A DNA stretch of 9,016 nt from assembly GCA_031267435.1 (NCBI GenBank), contig JAIRZB010000045.1, positions 1 through 9,016 of the forward strand, given 5' to 3'. The DNA is from Puniceicoccales bacterium (GTDB lineage: Bacteria; Verrucomicrobiota; Verrucomicrobiia; Opitutales; LL51). The position numbers were made by a program, and so were the translations under genes. Shown in pieces: positions 1-6,197 of this stretch. Every line of letters begins with the position of its first letter. The stretch's first letter is position 1. The notes under the pieces were generated by a model. It was not told where the DNA came from and did not search any database. It saw only the letters and a program-made list of their open reading frames with translations.

Positions 1-184
1 GAATGGCATCGAAAATCGATTTAACAGAAAATAGTATTATTTTGTTTTTTTCATAGCTGAACCCTTGGCAAATCGGTGGAATTATATACCCATCTGCAAT
101 AAATTGCAGCAATTTTCCCTTGGAAGATTGAAGCGGTTTCACCGCTTATGGGTATACAAAGCGACGCAATACCCAACGATATAA
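1..184. other. Non-coding left edge of the window
   Basis: I see no supported gene here. Short open frames at the very start (for example plus strand from base 4 to a TAG at about 55) are too short to judge and could at most be the tail of a gene outside the window. The minus-strand ATG near 52 is followed by a stop after five codons. The cloverleaf at 85-156 is the only clear structure. A 10-base palindrome, AAATCGATTT, occurs near base 15. Confidence 0.5.
85..156 (+). repeat. Closed four-way cloverleaf of nested inverted repeats
   Basis: The outer arms TATACCCAT (85-93) and ATGGGTATA (148-156) pair over 9 bp. They enclose three abutting hairpins with no unpaired base between helices: 94-109 (CTGCAAT/ATTGCAG, AA between the arms), 110-130 (CAATTTTCC with GGAAGATTG, CTT loop) and 131-147 (AAGCGGT/ACCGCTT, TTC loop). 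All 72 bases are accounted for. The only non-Watson-Crick pair, T114 with G126, would be a G.U wobble in a plus-strand RNA but an A-C mismatch in a minus-strand RNA, which mildly favours a plus-strand transcript. The element lies 28 bases past the prepilin peptidase stop. It is not a tRNA: the 17-base arm has no TTC-R-A loop, there is no CCA, and the middle arm is too long. Its function is unknown; a structured RNA, a mobile palindromic unit or a transcript-end structure are all possible. Confidence 0.7.
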
Positions 185-1021
185 TCAGCTCAAAAGTATT
201 TCAATTTGCGCGCAATATTCGTCGAAAACAGTTTTAAAAAACAGCAAATAATTCATCGCTCCGAAGGCCAAAAATGGACCAAACGGTAGCGGACTACCAA
301 ATTTTATTGCACCTTTCCGCCGATTACAAAACCACCAAATAGGAAATAGGGTTACCATACCTAAACAAGTCCCACCAAAAATTGAAAAAATTGCCCCCTT
401 TGTCCCTGAAAACGCACCGGTACAACCCATTAATTTTACATCACCGAAACCAATCGCTTCCTTATTGAGGATAAATTCCGCAAAGATGGCAATCCACAGC
501 AAAACACTCGACCCGAATAGCATGCCCCGAATTGAAGCAATTCCTCCAAAAAAAATATAATTTCCTTTGGAAAAATGCGACAGCAATACACTTCCTAAAA
601 TTCCTAAAATTGCCCCCCCAATGGTACAGCGATCGGGTATGGTCATTGTTGCGAAATCAATTCCCGAAGCGATGATCAGTAATCCCAAAAAAATTCCATA
701 GACCAGAAACTCCCATGGATCCGACCTTTGCCACAGCAATAAAAACAAAACAGTTGTTAAAATTTCCCAAAAAACATATTGAAATTCGAGTTTTCGTCCA
801 CAGCAATTCGCCTTACCTTTCAACAAAATCCAACTGATAATCGGAATATTGAAAAAAAACGGAATTGGTTGACCACAATTGCAATACGATCTGGGAAAAA
901 TAACGGAAATATTTTTCGGAATGCGCATGATACAGACATTAAAAAAACTACCAAGACACGCTCCTAGTAAAAAAATGAGCAGGCCACATATCGAATGATT
1001 CCAAAATTCTAAAAATACCAT
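185..1021 (-). CDS. pilD: Type IV prepilin peptidase (A24 family, PilD-like)
   Basis: This inner-membrane aspartic peptidase is predicted to cleave the leader peptides of type IV prepilins or type II secretion pseudopilins; PilD enzymes also N-methylate the new N-terminus. It has 278 residues, typical of the bifunctional family. The N-terminal domain has the motif GACLGSFFNVCIMRIP (20-35) and a cysteine-rich cytoplasmic loop (47-78). Two catalytic aspartates are visible: D122 in GIDFATMTIPD and D194 in GFGDVKLMG. Hydrophobic segments spread over the rest fit about eight membrane helices. The four loop cysteines are spaced abnormally: C47-x-C49 and C73-C74 in place of two CxxC pairs. The ATG is separated by one base from the gpmI stop (TGA-A-ATG) and has no clear Shine-Dalgarno sequence, so termination-reinitiation is likely. 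No pilin or secretion gene is in the window, so its substrates are unknown. Confidence 0.93.
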   Translation of the reverse strand: MVFLEFWNHSICGLLIFLLGACLGSFFNVCIMRIPKNISVIFPRSYCNCGQPIPFFFNIPIISWILLKGKANCCGRKLEFQYVFWEILTTVLFLLLWQRSDPWEFLVYGIFLGLLIIASGIDFATMTIPDRCTIGGAILGILGSVLLSHFSKGNYIFFGGIASIRGMLFGSSVLLWIAIFAEFILNKEAIGFGDVKLMGCTGAFSGTKGAIFSIFGGTCLGMVTLFPIWWFCNRRKGAIKFGSPLPFGPFLAFGAMNYLLFFKTVFDEYCAQIEILLS

Positions 1022-1022
1022 T

Positions 1023-2591
1023 TCAACGATTGATTAGCGATTGGCCCATCATTTCTGCGGGTTGCTTTAGGTCCATAATATGGAGGAGTGTTGGAGCTAA
1101 ATCGCCCAATTTTCCTCCCGATTTTAAGGAGGTTGCCCCATACTTTTCACCATACAACACCAAGGGTACCGGATTCATCGTGTGCTGTGTATGGGGAACC
1201 TCATTTTCAAAATCCCACATTTGCTCGGCATTCCCATGGTCCGCCGTAATAAGCGCCGTACCATGTACCCTATCAACCGCCAACGCAATTTCGCTCAAAC
1301 ACCGATCAACTACCTCAGCCGCCCTAACCGCGGCTTTAAAATTCCCCGTATGTCCAACCATGTCCATATTCGCAAAATTGACAACAATTAAACCGTATTG
1401 TTCCGATAAAATTGCCTCGACAACTTTGTCTCTAACCGCATAAGCACTCATTTCCGGACGCTGATCATAGGTTTCAATATCCTTTGGACTAGGAATTAAT
1501 ACGCGTTCTTCACCGGCAAACGGTTCCTCGCGATAGTCATTAAAAAAGAATGTTACATGTGCATATTTTTCCGTCTCCGCACAACGAAGTTGCGTAATTC
1601 CCAAATCACTCAAATAGCTCCCTAAAATATTTTTCATTTTTTCTGGGCGAACAAAAATCACATTCGGACACAGTCCCTGCTCATACTCCGTTAGCGTTAC
1701 CCAAAACACATCGATCGTCTTTTTTCTTGGAAATTTATCAAAATTTTTATCCGTAAACGCACGGGTAATTTCCCGAGGTCGATCTCCACGAAAATTAAAT
1801 AGAATCAATGAATCACCATCTTCTATCGCTCCGGAATACTGTCCCTTTTCATCGACAATTTGCGTCGGTAATATAAATTCATCACCCTGCCGAACATCGT
1901 CCATCGGATTTTTGTAATAATTTTCGATCGCCTCTTCTGCGCTTTTAGTTTTTAAATTTTCGCCTATTCCCGTCAAACAGTCGTAAGCTTTTTGCACACG
2001 TTCCCAACGATTATCGCGGTCCATCGCCCAAAATCGCCCGATCACGGTAGCCACCTGCCCCACACCTAACTCGTCACATTTTTCTTCAATCGCCCGCAAA
2101 AATTCTAATCCACTCTTTGGTGGCGTATCACGCCCGTCGCCGAGAAAGTGGATATAAACGGAATTCAATTCATGTTTTTTACAAATTCCGAGCAAACCAT
2201 ATAAATGTCGCAGAACGGAATGAACCCCACCATCGGAACATAGACCTAAAAGGTGCAATTTTTTATTATTTTTTTTCGCATGTTCAATTGCTTTAAGGAT
2301 AACAGGATTATTTTCCGCACTTTTTTCTTCAAAAGCTTTATCGATGCGGACAATTTCCTGGTCTACGATCCGTCCCGCGCCAATATTTTGATGACCAACC
2401 TCGCTGTTCCCCATTACACCGTTCGGTAACCCAACGTCCCGACCGCAGGTTTTTAGCTCAGTATGTAAACATTGCGCCAATATTTTACTAAAAAATGGCG
2501 TTTGCGCATTAGCAACCGCATCCCATTGCTTTAATTTTAAATTTTTGTTAATTCCCCAGCCATCACAAACCACCAATACGGCTTTATTCAT
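1023..2591 (-). CDS. gpmI: 2,3-bisphosphoglycerate-independent phosphoglycerate mutase
   Basis: This cytosolic enzyme interconverts 3-phosphoglycerate and 2-phosphoglycerate in glycolysis and gluconeogenesis through a phosphoserine intermediate and two divalent metals (Mn in most bacterial enzymes). The 522 residues match the family's usual length of about 510-520. Visible motifs are D10 in VCDGWG, the nucleophile S63 in MGNSEVGHQNIGAGR, H124 in GVHSVLRHL, GDGRDTPP (151-158), NFRGDRPRE (266-274), NMDMVGHTG (408-416), ITADHGNAE (448-456) and H467/H470 in the HTQHTMNPVPL region. I start at the ATG at 2591 because MNKAVLVVCDGWG is the family N-terminus. The frame stays open upstream to 2672, but that extension translates hairpin repeats and is not family-like. 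The start has no obvious Shine-Dalgarno sequence and lies 10 bases from an A/T-rich hairpin (2602-2633). It probably shares a transcript with the prepilin peptidase. Confidence 0.97.
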   Translation of the reverse strand: MNKAVLVVCDGWGINKNLKLKQWDAVANAQTPFFSKILAQCLHTELKTCGRDVGLPNGVMGNSEVGHQNIGAGRIVDQEIVRIDKAFEEKSAENNPVILKAIEHAKKNNKKLHLLGLCSDGGVHSVLRHLYGLLGICKKHELNSVYIHFLGDGRDTPPKSGLEFLRAIEEKCDELGVGQVATVIGRFWAMDRDNRWERVQKAYDCLTGIGENLKTKSAEEAIENYYKNPMDDVRQGDEFILPTQIVDEKGQYSGAIEDGDSLILFNFRGDRPREITRAFTDKNFDKFPRKKTIDVFWVTLTEYEQGLCPNVIFVRPEKMKNILGSYLSDLGITQLRCAETEKYAHVTFFFNDYREEPFAGEERVLIPSPKDIETYDQRPEMSAYAVRDKVVEAILSEQYGLIVVNFANMDMVGHTGNFKAAVRAAEVVDRCLSEIALAVDRVHGTALITADHGNAEQMWDFENEVPHTQHTMNPVPLVLYGEKYGATSLKSGGKLGDLAPTLLHIMDLKQPAEMMGQSLINR

Positions 2592-2601
2592 TGTAATAAG
2601 A

Positions 2602-2633
2602 GTAAATGAAAAAAAACTTTTTTCAATATTTAC
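2602..2633. repeat. A/T-rich hairpin in the gpmI leader
   Basis: GTAAAT-GAAAAAA and TTTTTTC-(AAT)-ATTTAC pair around an AAC loop: 13 bp with a three-base bulge. It lies 10 bases upstream of the gpmI ATG, so in an RNA it would sit next to or over the ribosome entry site. It is the first of the hairpins that fill the obg-gpmI spacer. A regulatory effect on gpmI translation is possible but only inferred. Confidence 0.5.
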
Positions 2634-2640
2634 TTTTAAT

Positions 2641-2659
2641 GAGGGGAATCCTTCCCCTC
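2641..2659. repeat. Perfect 8-bp inverted repeat, triplet loop
   Basis: GAGGGGAA and TTCCCCTC are exact reverse complements separated by TCC. No T-tract follows on either strand, so it is not an ordinary intrinsic terminator. It is part of the hairpin chain between obg and gpmI. Confidence 0.75.
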
Positions 2660-2669
2660 TAACCCCTTG

Positions 2670-2690
2670 CAAGGAGTTGTAAACTCCTTG
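2670..2690. repeat. Perfect 9-bp inverted repeat, triplet loop
   Basis: CAAGGAGTT and AACTCCTTG are exact reverse complements around GTA. It is the third unit of the chain. The CAAGGAG stem resembles units seen in concatenated hairpin repeats of other bacterial genomes; that comparison is from memory only. Confidence 0.75.
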
Positions 2691-2695
2691 ATCCC

Positions 2696-2740
2696 TTGTC
2701 CAGAAGCCCCCGCGGCTACGCCGCGGGGGCTTCTGGACAA
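2696..2740. repeat. 45-base perfect palindrome, 21-bp stem with TAC loop
   Basis: Bases 2696-2716 and 2720-2740 are exact reverse complements around a TAC triplet. The arm begins TTGTCCAGAAG and ends in a C/G-only block, CCCCCGCGGC, standing out sharply from the AT-rich surroundings. The right arm is followed by an A-run on the plus strand and by GGGATC on the minus strand, so neither direction gives a hairpin plus T-tract terminator. The core CCCGCGGCTACGCCGCGGG recurs at 3922-3946, which points to a dispersed palindromic repeat family. Confidence 0.9.
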
Positions 2741-2765
2741 AAAATGCTTTCTTTTCCGATCACAC

Positions 2766-2792
2766 CCGGCGCAAAGGCGCCGGTTGGCAACC
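2766..2792. repeat. Two overlapping short hairpins (CCGGCGC and GGTTGGCAACC)
   Basis: CCGGCGC (2766-2772) pairs with GCGCCGG (2777-2783) around AAAG. GGTT/AACC around GGC (2782-2792) follows directly, sharing two bases. They complete the hairpin chain, ending about 27 bases from the obg stop. The nearest minus-strand gene upstream is obg, so they may affect the end of its mRNA; there is no T-tract. Confidence 0.6.
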
Positions 2793-2819
2793 CAGGACCA
2801 TAGAATGGAATCAAGTTCC

Positions 2820-3818
2820 CTAGGACTGTGCAGCCTTCAGAACCTTTTTCCTTAGCTCACAAATACCGATACTTTCAGCGCATGAAATCGCCAAAATTTC
2901 TCCATTGACAGCCTTTTTAAATGCCAATAAATGTTCTTCCGCCGAAGGTAAATCGATTTTATTGGCAACGATAAGACATTTTTTTTTCAAAAGCGCACGG
3001 TCATAGTATGCCAATTCTTCCAGCAATGTCCAGTAATCATTGATGGAATCACGTCCATCAATGCCGGCAATATCGATCACGAACAGAAGCATTTTACAGC
3101 GCTCGATATGTTTTAAAAACTTAATACCAAGACCATGATTTTCATGCGCTCCGGAAATTAACCCGGGAATATCTGCGATCGTTAATGTCTGATATGTTTC
3201 CGGATAATGAATGACATCTACCTTTGGATTGAGCGTCGGAAAGGGATAGGGCGCTTCCGTTTGCTGTGCATTGGTCAAAATATTAACCAAAGACGACTTG
3301 CCCGCATTAGGAAACCCGACGAGTCCAATGTCCGCGATTGTTTTCAAAACAAAGGTAAATTCACCCGTTTCTCCTGGTGTACCAAGCGTTATTTTTCGCG
3401 GCGCCTGATTGATGGAGCTCTTAAAATTGATATTACCCTTTCCTCCGACTCCTCCTTTCAATAACAAAATTTTTTCGCCATCTTTAAGCAATTCCACGGC
3501 AACCATCTCCGTTTCATTATTGATCACAACCGTTCCTTCGGGAACTTTTAGGAAACGACTTATACCATTGGCGCCATGGCAATTGGAACCGCGACCGGGC
3601 TCTCCATTTTTCGCGGAAGCATGGGGCACAAATTTGTAATTCGTCAAATCCGCCACATTGCGATCACAGATTAAAATTACATCGCCCCCATTGCCACCGT
3701 CGCCTCCATTGGGACCGCCATTGGGACGATATTTCTCGCGCAAAAAACTAAGACATCCATTTCCACCGTTACCCGCTTTTAAAATCACCTTCGCTTCATC
3801 AACGAACATGGTCCCCAT
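2820..3818 (-). CDS. obg: Obg-family GTPase (ObgE/CgtA)
   Basis: Obg is an essential GTP-binding protein that associates with the 50S ribosomal subunit and links ribosome assembly to growth state. Residues 1-158 form the glycine-rich Obg fold (GNGGNGCLSF..., GGPNGGDGGNGGD, GGVGGKGN). Residues 159-332 form the GTPase domain: G1/P-loop GFPNAGKSS (168-176), switch I YPFPTLNP (191-198), G3 DIPGLISGAHENHGLG (216-231), G4 NKID (286-289) and G5 SCAES (312-316). At 332 residues it ends just after the G domain and lacks the variable C-terminal OCT domain found in some Obg proteins, a common form. The ATG at 3818 has GGA about 9 bases upstream; an ATG three codons later (3809) gives MFVDEAKV, which matches the usual Obg N-terminus, and is equally possible. 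Spacers rich in hairpins separate it from HPr and gpmI. Confidence 0.97.
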   Translation of the reverse strand: MGTMFVDEAKVILKAGNGGNGCLSFLREKYRPNGGPNGGDGGNGGDVILICDRNVADLTNYKFVPHASAKNGEPGRGSNCHGANGISRFLKVPEGTVVINNETEMVAVELLKDGEKILLLKGGVGGKGNINFKSSINQAPRKITLGTPGETGEFTFVLKTIADIGLVGFPNAGKSSLVNILTNAQQTEAPYPFPTLNPKVDVIHYPETYQTLTIADIPGLISGAHENHGLGIKFLKHIERCKMLLFVIDIAGIDGRDSINDYWTLLEELAYYDRALLKKKCLIVANKIDLPSAEEHLLAFKKAVNGEILAISCAESIGICELRKKVLKAAQS

Positions 3819-4015
3819 TATTTTTTTCCGATCTATCTTACAAGAAAAATTATTAGCATAGAAGGACTACTCGCTTTTAAAAATTTTCGCCGAGAAACAT
3901 TTGTTAAAAGAAAATACACCAAGTCCCGCGGCTACGCCGCGGGACTCTTAAAAAGAAACTAAAAAGTCCATGACTCATTGCTAAGGATTGAAGTAACAAG
4001 ATTTCTCCATGAAGT
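3819..4015. other. HPr-obg spacer
   Basis: No gene is seen in this stretch. It holds the GC-rich palindrome at 3922-3946. The minus-strand sequence TATGCTAATAAT (about 3851-3862) could supply a -10 element for obg, but I see no good -35 box. Confidence 0.4.
3922..3946. repeat. GC-rich palindrome, 11-bp stem with TAC loop
   Basis: AGTCCCGCGGC and GCCGCGGGACT are exact reverse complements around TAC. Nineteen consecutive bases, CCCGCGGCTACGCCGCGGG, are identical to the centre of the 2696-2740 palindrome, while the outer stems differ. It sits between the HPr stop and the obg start. No T-tract follows directly in either direction. Confidence 0.85.
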
Positions 4016-4309
4016 TTATTCTTCAAAAAACTTTTTCTCAAAAAGTTCCTTAAGTTCCCCAATCAAGGATCGTTGATCAGTGACGGAACCGCCTTCGATA
4101 ATAAAAAGAAGTTCCGTACCGCAGCAAGCCTCGAGCATCATCAATCCCATAATACTTTTCCCATTAACTTGTTCGTCAAATCTTCGAACCCAAACGTCAA
4201 TGTCCTTGTATTTACCGATAATTCTTACGATCATTGCCGCTGGTGTAGCGTGCAGACCGAGACGGTTTTTCACGCAAAATTTTTGTCGAAACTGTATTGA
4301 AAATGTCAC
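4016..4309 (-). CDS. ptsH: HPr-like phosphocarrier protein
   Basis: HPr accepts phosphate from enzyme I on a histidine and passes it to PTS enzyme II or regulatory partners in the cytosol. From the GTG at 4309 the product has 97 residues, close to the usual 85-95. The active-site motif is RLGLHATPAA (16-25) with H20. KSIMGLMML (51-59) carries S52, at the place of regulatory Ser46 of Gram-positive HPr. The residue two after the histidine is Thr, where nearly all HPr proteins have Arg. I chose GTG 4309 because GGAAAG lies about 8 bases upstream and homology begins there. The frame is open to 4435, but the extra residues are hydrophobic, unlike HPr. No enzyme I, HPr kinase or enzyme II gene is in the window, so a regulatory rather than sugar-transport role is possible. 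Confidence 0.88.
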   Translation of the reverse strand: MTFSIQFRQKFCVKNRLGLHATPAAMIVRIIGKYKDIDVWVRRFDEQVNGKSIMGLMMLEACCGTELLFIIEGGSVTDQRSLIGELKELFEKKFFEE

Positions 4310-4364
4310 TGCTTTCTTTCCTTTACGTATAAATTCATTCCACTTAAGATAACATACCCAGCAA

Positions 4365-4393
4365 AGTAGATAGTACACAAAAAAAAATTTCAA
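4365..4393 (-). promoter_or_regulatory. Candidate sigma70-type promoter for HPr
   Basis: On the minus strand TTGAAA (4393-4388) is followed after 17 bases by TCTACT (4370-4365): 5/6 and 4/6 matches to the -35 and -10 consensus. Transcription would begin near 4358, giving a leader of about 50 bases to the GTG at 4309. It lies in the divergent HPr/MFS intergenic region. AT-rich sequence makes chance matches common. Confidence 0.4.
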
Positions 4394-4466
4394 CACTTTT
4401 CTGAACAATAAAGAAAAAACAAAATAAGGTTGCAAAAAAATATAAAAACCCTTTCTATTTTTTAGT

Positions 4467-5765
4467 ATGGGCTTTTATAAAACAGATGGGCAGAAAGCAA
4501 CCAATCGGCACATTGCGTGGATGGTTTGGGGAGCTGCAGCATTTTTCTATTTTTTCGAATTATTCGTTCGCGTTATGCCGGGAACGATGCTCCAAAAAAT
4601 GCAATCCCACTACGATGTTTCGTCGGCCATATTTGGGATAGCCTCTGGAATTTACTACTATATCTATGCGCCGATGCAAATTTTTGCTGGCATTTTACTG
4701 GATCGCTTTGGCGGACGTCACGTAATGATTCCGGCGAGTGTCATTGTGTCCATTGGATGTGCCTGTATTCTCATTCCCTGGAATTCAATTGGGTTATTCG
4801 CAATTGGTCGACTTTTAATGGGTTTAGGCTCTGCATTTGGATTTATTGGAGTAATGTATCTAGCAACCGTATGGTTTCACAAAGAGCGCCTTTCTTTCGT
4901 TTCGGGATTGACGACGGCCCTCGGATTTCTCGGAGCCATTCTAGCACTGAAATGGATTCCCTATTTCGCGAAAACTTACACATGGCAGGACTGCTGGTTT
5001 GGTGCGAGTATTTTTGGCATCCTTTCGCTCATTGTTCTTTACATCTGCGTACCACCGATCCCAGTCTGGGAAAAGGAACGTCAAAAGGCACACTTCGAGG
5101 AATTTGCGCCCAAGCATGCTTTTTCCGGTTTTTTTACGGTCATTAGGAATAGGCAGACATGGTTTTTAGGATTAGTTGGAGGGATTTTGTATATGCCAAC
5201 GACCGTTTTGGGCGACCTTTGGGGAAAAGAATATATTGAAACTGTTTACTGTCTTTCCAGTGAGGAAGCTGGTTTTGTAGTTTCCATGATTTACTTGGGA
5301 TGGCTGATTGGCGCACCTTTCTGGGGATATTTTTCAGACAAAACTGGCTATAAACGCTCCATACTTTTTTTCAGCACATTGAGTGCCGCCATATTGCTTT
5401 TCATTTTAATCCTATGGAGCAATATGCCGATTTTGTTTTTAAAAACGTGTCTTTTTCTAATCGGATTTGTTTCAGCTCCCCAGGTGATTTGTTTCGTTCT
5501 AGGAGTGGAAGAGAATGTGGAAAATGCAAAGGCGAGTGCCATAGCAACGATTAATATGCTCGTCACGCTCGTTGGCGGAGTTTTACAGCCCATTATTGGA
5601 TTAATCCTCGATTATTCATGCAATAATTCTACAAAATCGGCATTTCATTACTATTGTGCGAATGATTTTAAATTGGCGCTATCCATCGTGCCCATCGTCA
5701 CGCTTATTGGATTTTTCTTCGTCTTTGGGCTACATCGCGAATCAAACACAAAATCAAGAAAGTAA
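4467..5765 (+). CDS. MFS transporter, 12-helix permease
   Basis: This is an inner-membrane secondary transporter of the major facilitator superfamily. The 432 residues contain about 12 hydrophobic helices in two halves. The MFS signature between helices 2 and 3 is GILLDRFGGRHVM (75-87), and its second-half counterpart is GYFSDKTGYKR (287-297). Charged residues inside helix 1 (E31 and R35 in FFELFVRVMPG) and the tyrosine-rich SGIYYYIYAPMQIFAG (60-75) resemble a group of MFS permeases found in Legionella, Coxiella and relatives, by memory. The substrate cannot be read from sequence; an organic anion or sugar-phosphate-like metabolite is only a guess. The start is the first ATG after the divergent spacer; there is no Shine-Dalgarno sequence, only a T-rich stretch. 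A small gene follows after 6 bases, so the two are probably co-transcribed. Confidence 0.9.
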   Translation: MGFYKTDGQKATNRHIAWMVWGAAAFFYFFELFVRVMPGTMLQKMQSHYDVSSAIFGIASGIYYYIYAPMQIFAGILLDRFGGRHVMIPASVIVSIGCACILIPWNSIGLFAIGRLLMGLGSAFGFIGVMYLATVWFHKERLSFVSGLTTALGFLGAILALKWIPYFAKTYTWQDCWFGASIFGILSLIVLYICVPPIPVWEKERQKAHFEEFAPKHAFSGFFTVIRNRQTWFLGLVGGILYMPTTVLGDLWGKEYIETVYCLSSEEAGFVVSMIYLGWLIGAPFWGYFSDKTGYKRSILFFSTLSAAILLFILILWSNMPILFLKTCLFLIGFVSAPQVICFVLGVEENVENAKASAIATINMLVTLVGGVLQPIIGLILDYSCNNSTKSAFHYYCANDFKLALSIVPIVTLIGFFFVFGLHRESNTKSRK

Positions 5766-5771
5766 AATAAA

Positions 5772-6116
5772 ATGAAGACCTATTGGCTACGCAGCATTTG
5801 TTTTTTTGCATTTATCAATTTCTATCAATATGTGGAAGGAAGACGTTCGATGCACAAAAATCCCGGTGAATTTTCCGAATTACACGCCATTAAAATGGAT
5901 GAAAATGCAAAGGAAATTCGCCATTTTTCCAAAATATTTCGCAAGCAGCAACGCTACAATAAAGAAATAAAAATCAACAAACGATTTCAGAAATCCATAA
6001 AATTTACCCAAAAGGAATTTAATATGCACACACTCAATCGCCCTTTTGTGCGGCGCATGCGTTCTGCCAAAATCGGAACTGCGCCCCTATATCAGTTGCC
6101 AAATGCAAACAAATAG
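5772..6116 (+). CDS. Small basic hypothetical protein with N-terminal signal-like segment
   Basis: I do not recognise this 114-residue protein. Residues 1-22 (MKTYWLRSICFFAFINFYQY...) have a short basic n-region and a hydrophobic core, so they could be a signal peptide or a single membrane anchor. The rest is strongly basic and probably helical (residues 45-85 are rich in Lys, Arg, Gln and Phe, as in FRKQQRYNKEIKINKRFQK) and ends PLYQLPNANK. It starts 6 bases after the MFS stop in an A-rich stretch without a Shine-Dalgarno sequence, so expression probably depends on the MFS transcript. The spacing and length favour a real gene. Export and binding to nucleic acid or an anionic surface are only guesses from charge. 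Confidence 0.6.
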   Translation: MKTYWLRSICFFAFINFYQYVEGRRSMHKNPGEFSELHAIKMDENAKEIRHFSKIFRKQQRYNKEIKINKRFQKSIKFTQKEFNMHTLNRPFVRRMRSAKIGTAPLYQLPNANK

Positions 6117-6117
6117 A

Positions 6118-6131
6118 TGGCCCCAGGGCCA
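6118..6131. repeat. Short GC hairpin after the small protein
   Basis: TGGCCC and GGGCCA are exact reverse complements separated by CA, starting two bases after the stop codon at 6116. No T-tract follows, so by itself it is not a terminator. It may help protect the mRNA end. Confidence 0.4.
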
Positions 6132-6164
6132 CTATGAGAACCGAAAAAGTTAGGAAGAAAATAT

Positions 6165-6197
6165 AAAAATAATCGAAATGCGCGTCGTTATTTTTTT
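6165..6197 (+). terminator. Probable intrinsic terminator of the MFS operon
   Basis: AAAAATAA-(T)-CGA (6165-6176) pairs with TCG-TTATTTTT (6185-6195) around an 8-base loop, and the T-run continues to 6197. The stem is A/T-rich with one bulged base, so it is weaker than a classic GC stem. Its position between a plus-strand operon and the convergent permease fits a shared terminator. Confidence 0.5.

Noticed and set aside
85..156. tRNA gene in the cloverleaf
   Set aside because: The size is right, but there is no T-loop TTCRA, no usable 7-base anticodon loop, a 9-bp acceptor stem and no CCA.
2592..2672. N-terminal extension of GpmI from 2672
   Set aside because: It translates hairpin repeats and is absent from the family; the canonical start MNKAVLVVCDGWG lies at 2591.
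2602..2792. CRISPR array in the repeat-rich spacer
   Set aside because: The units are different hairpins, not a direct repeat with regular spacers, and no cas gene is present.
4310..4435. 42-residue hydrophobic extension of HPr
   Set aside because: HPr is a small soluble protein; GTG 4309 has a good ribosome site, and the HPr promoter candidate lies inside this stretch.
4517..5146. 209-residue plus-strand ORF inside the MFS gene
   Set aside because: It is an out-of-frame shadow of the MFS coding sequence with no family features.
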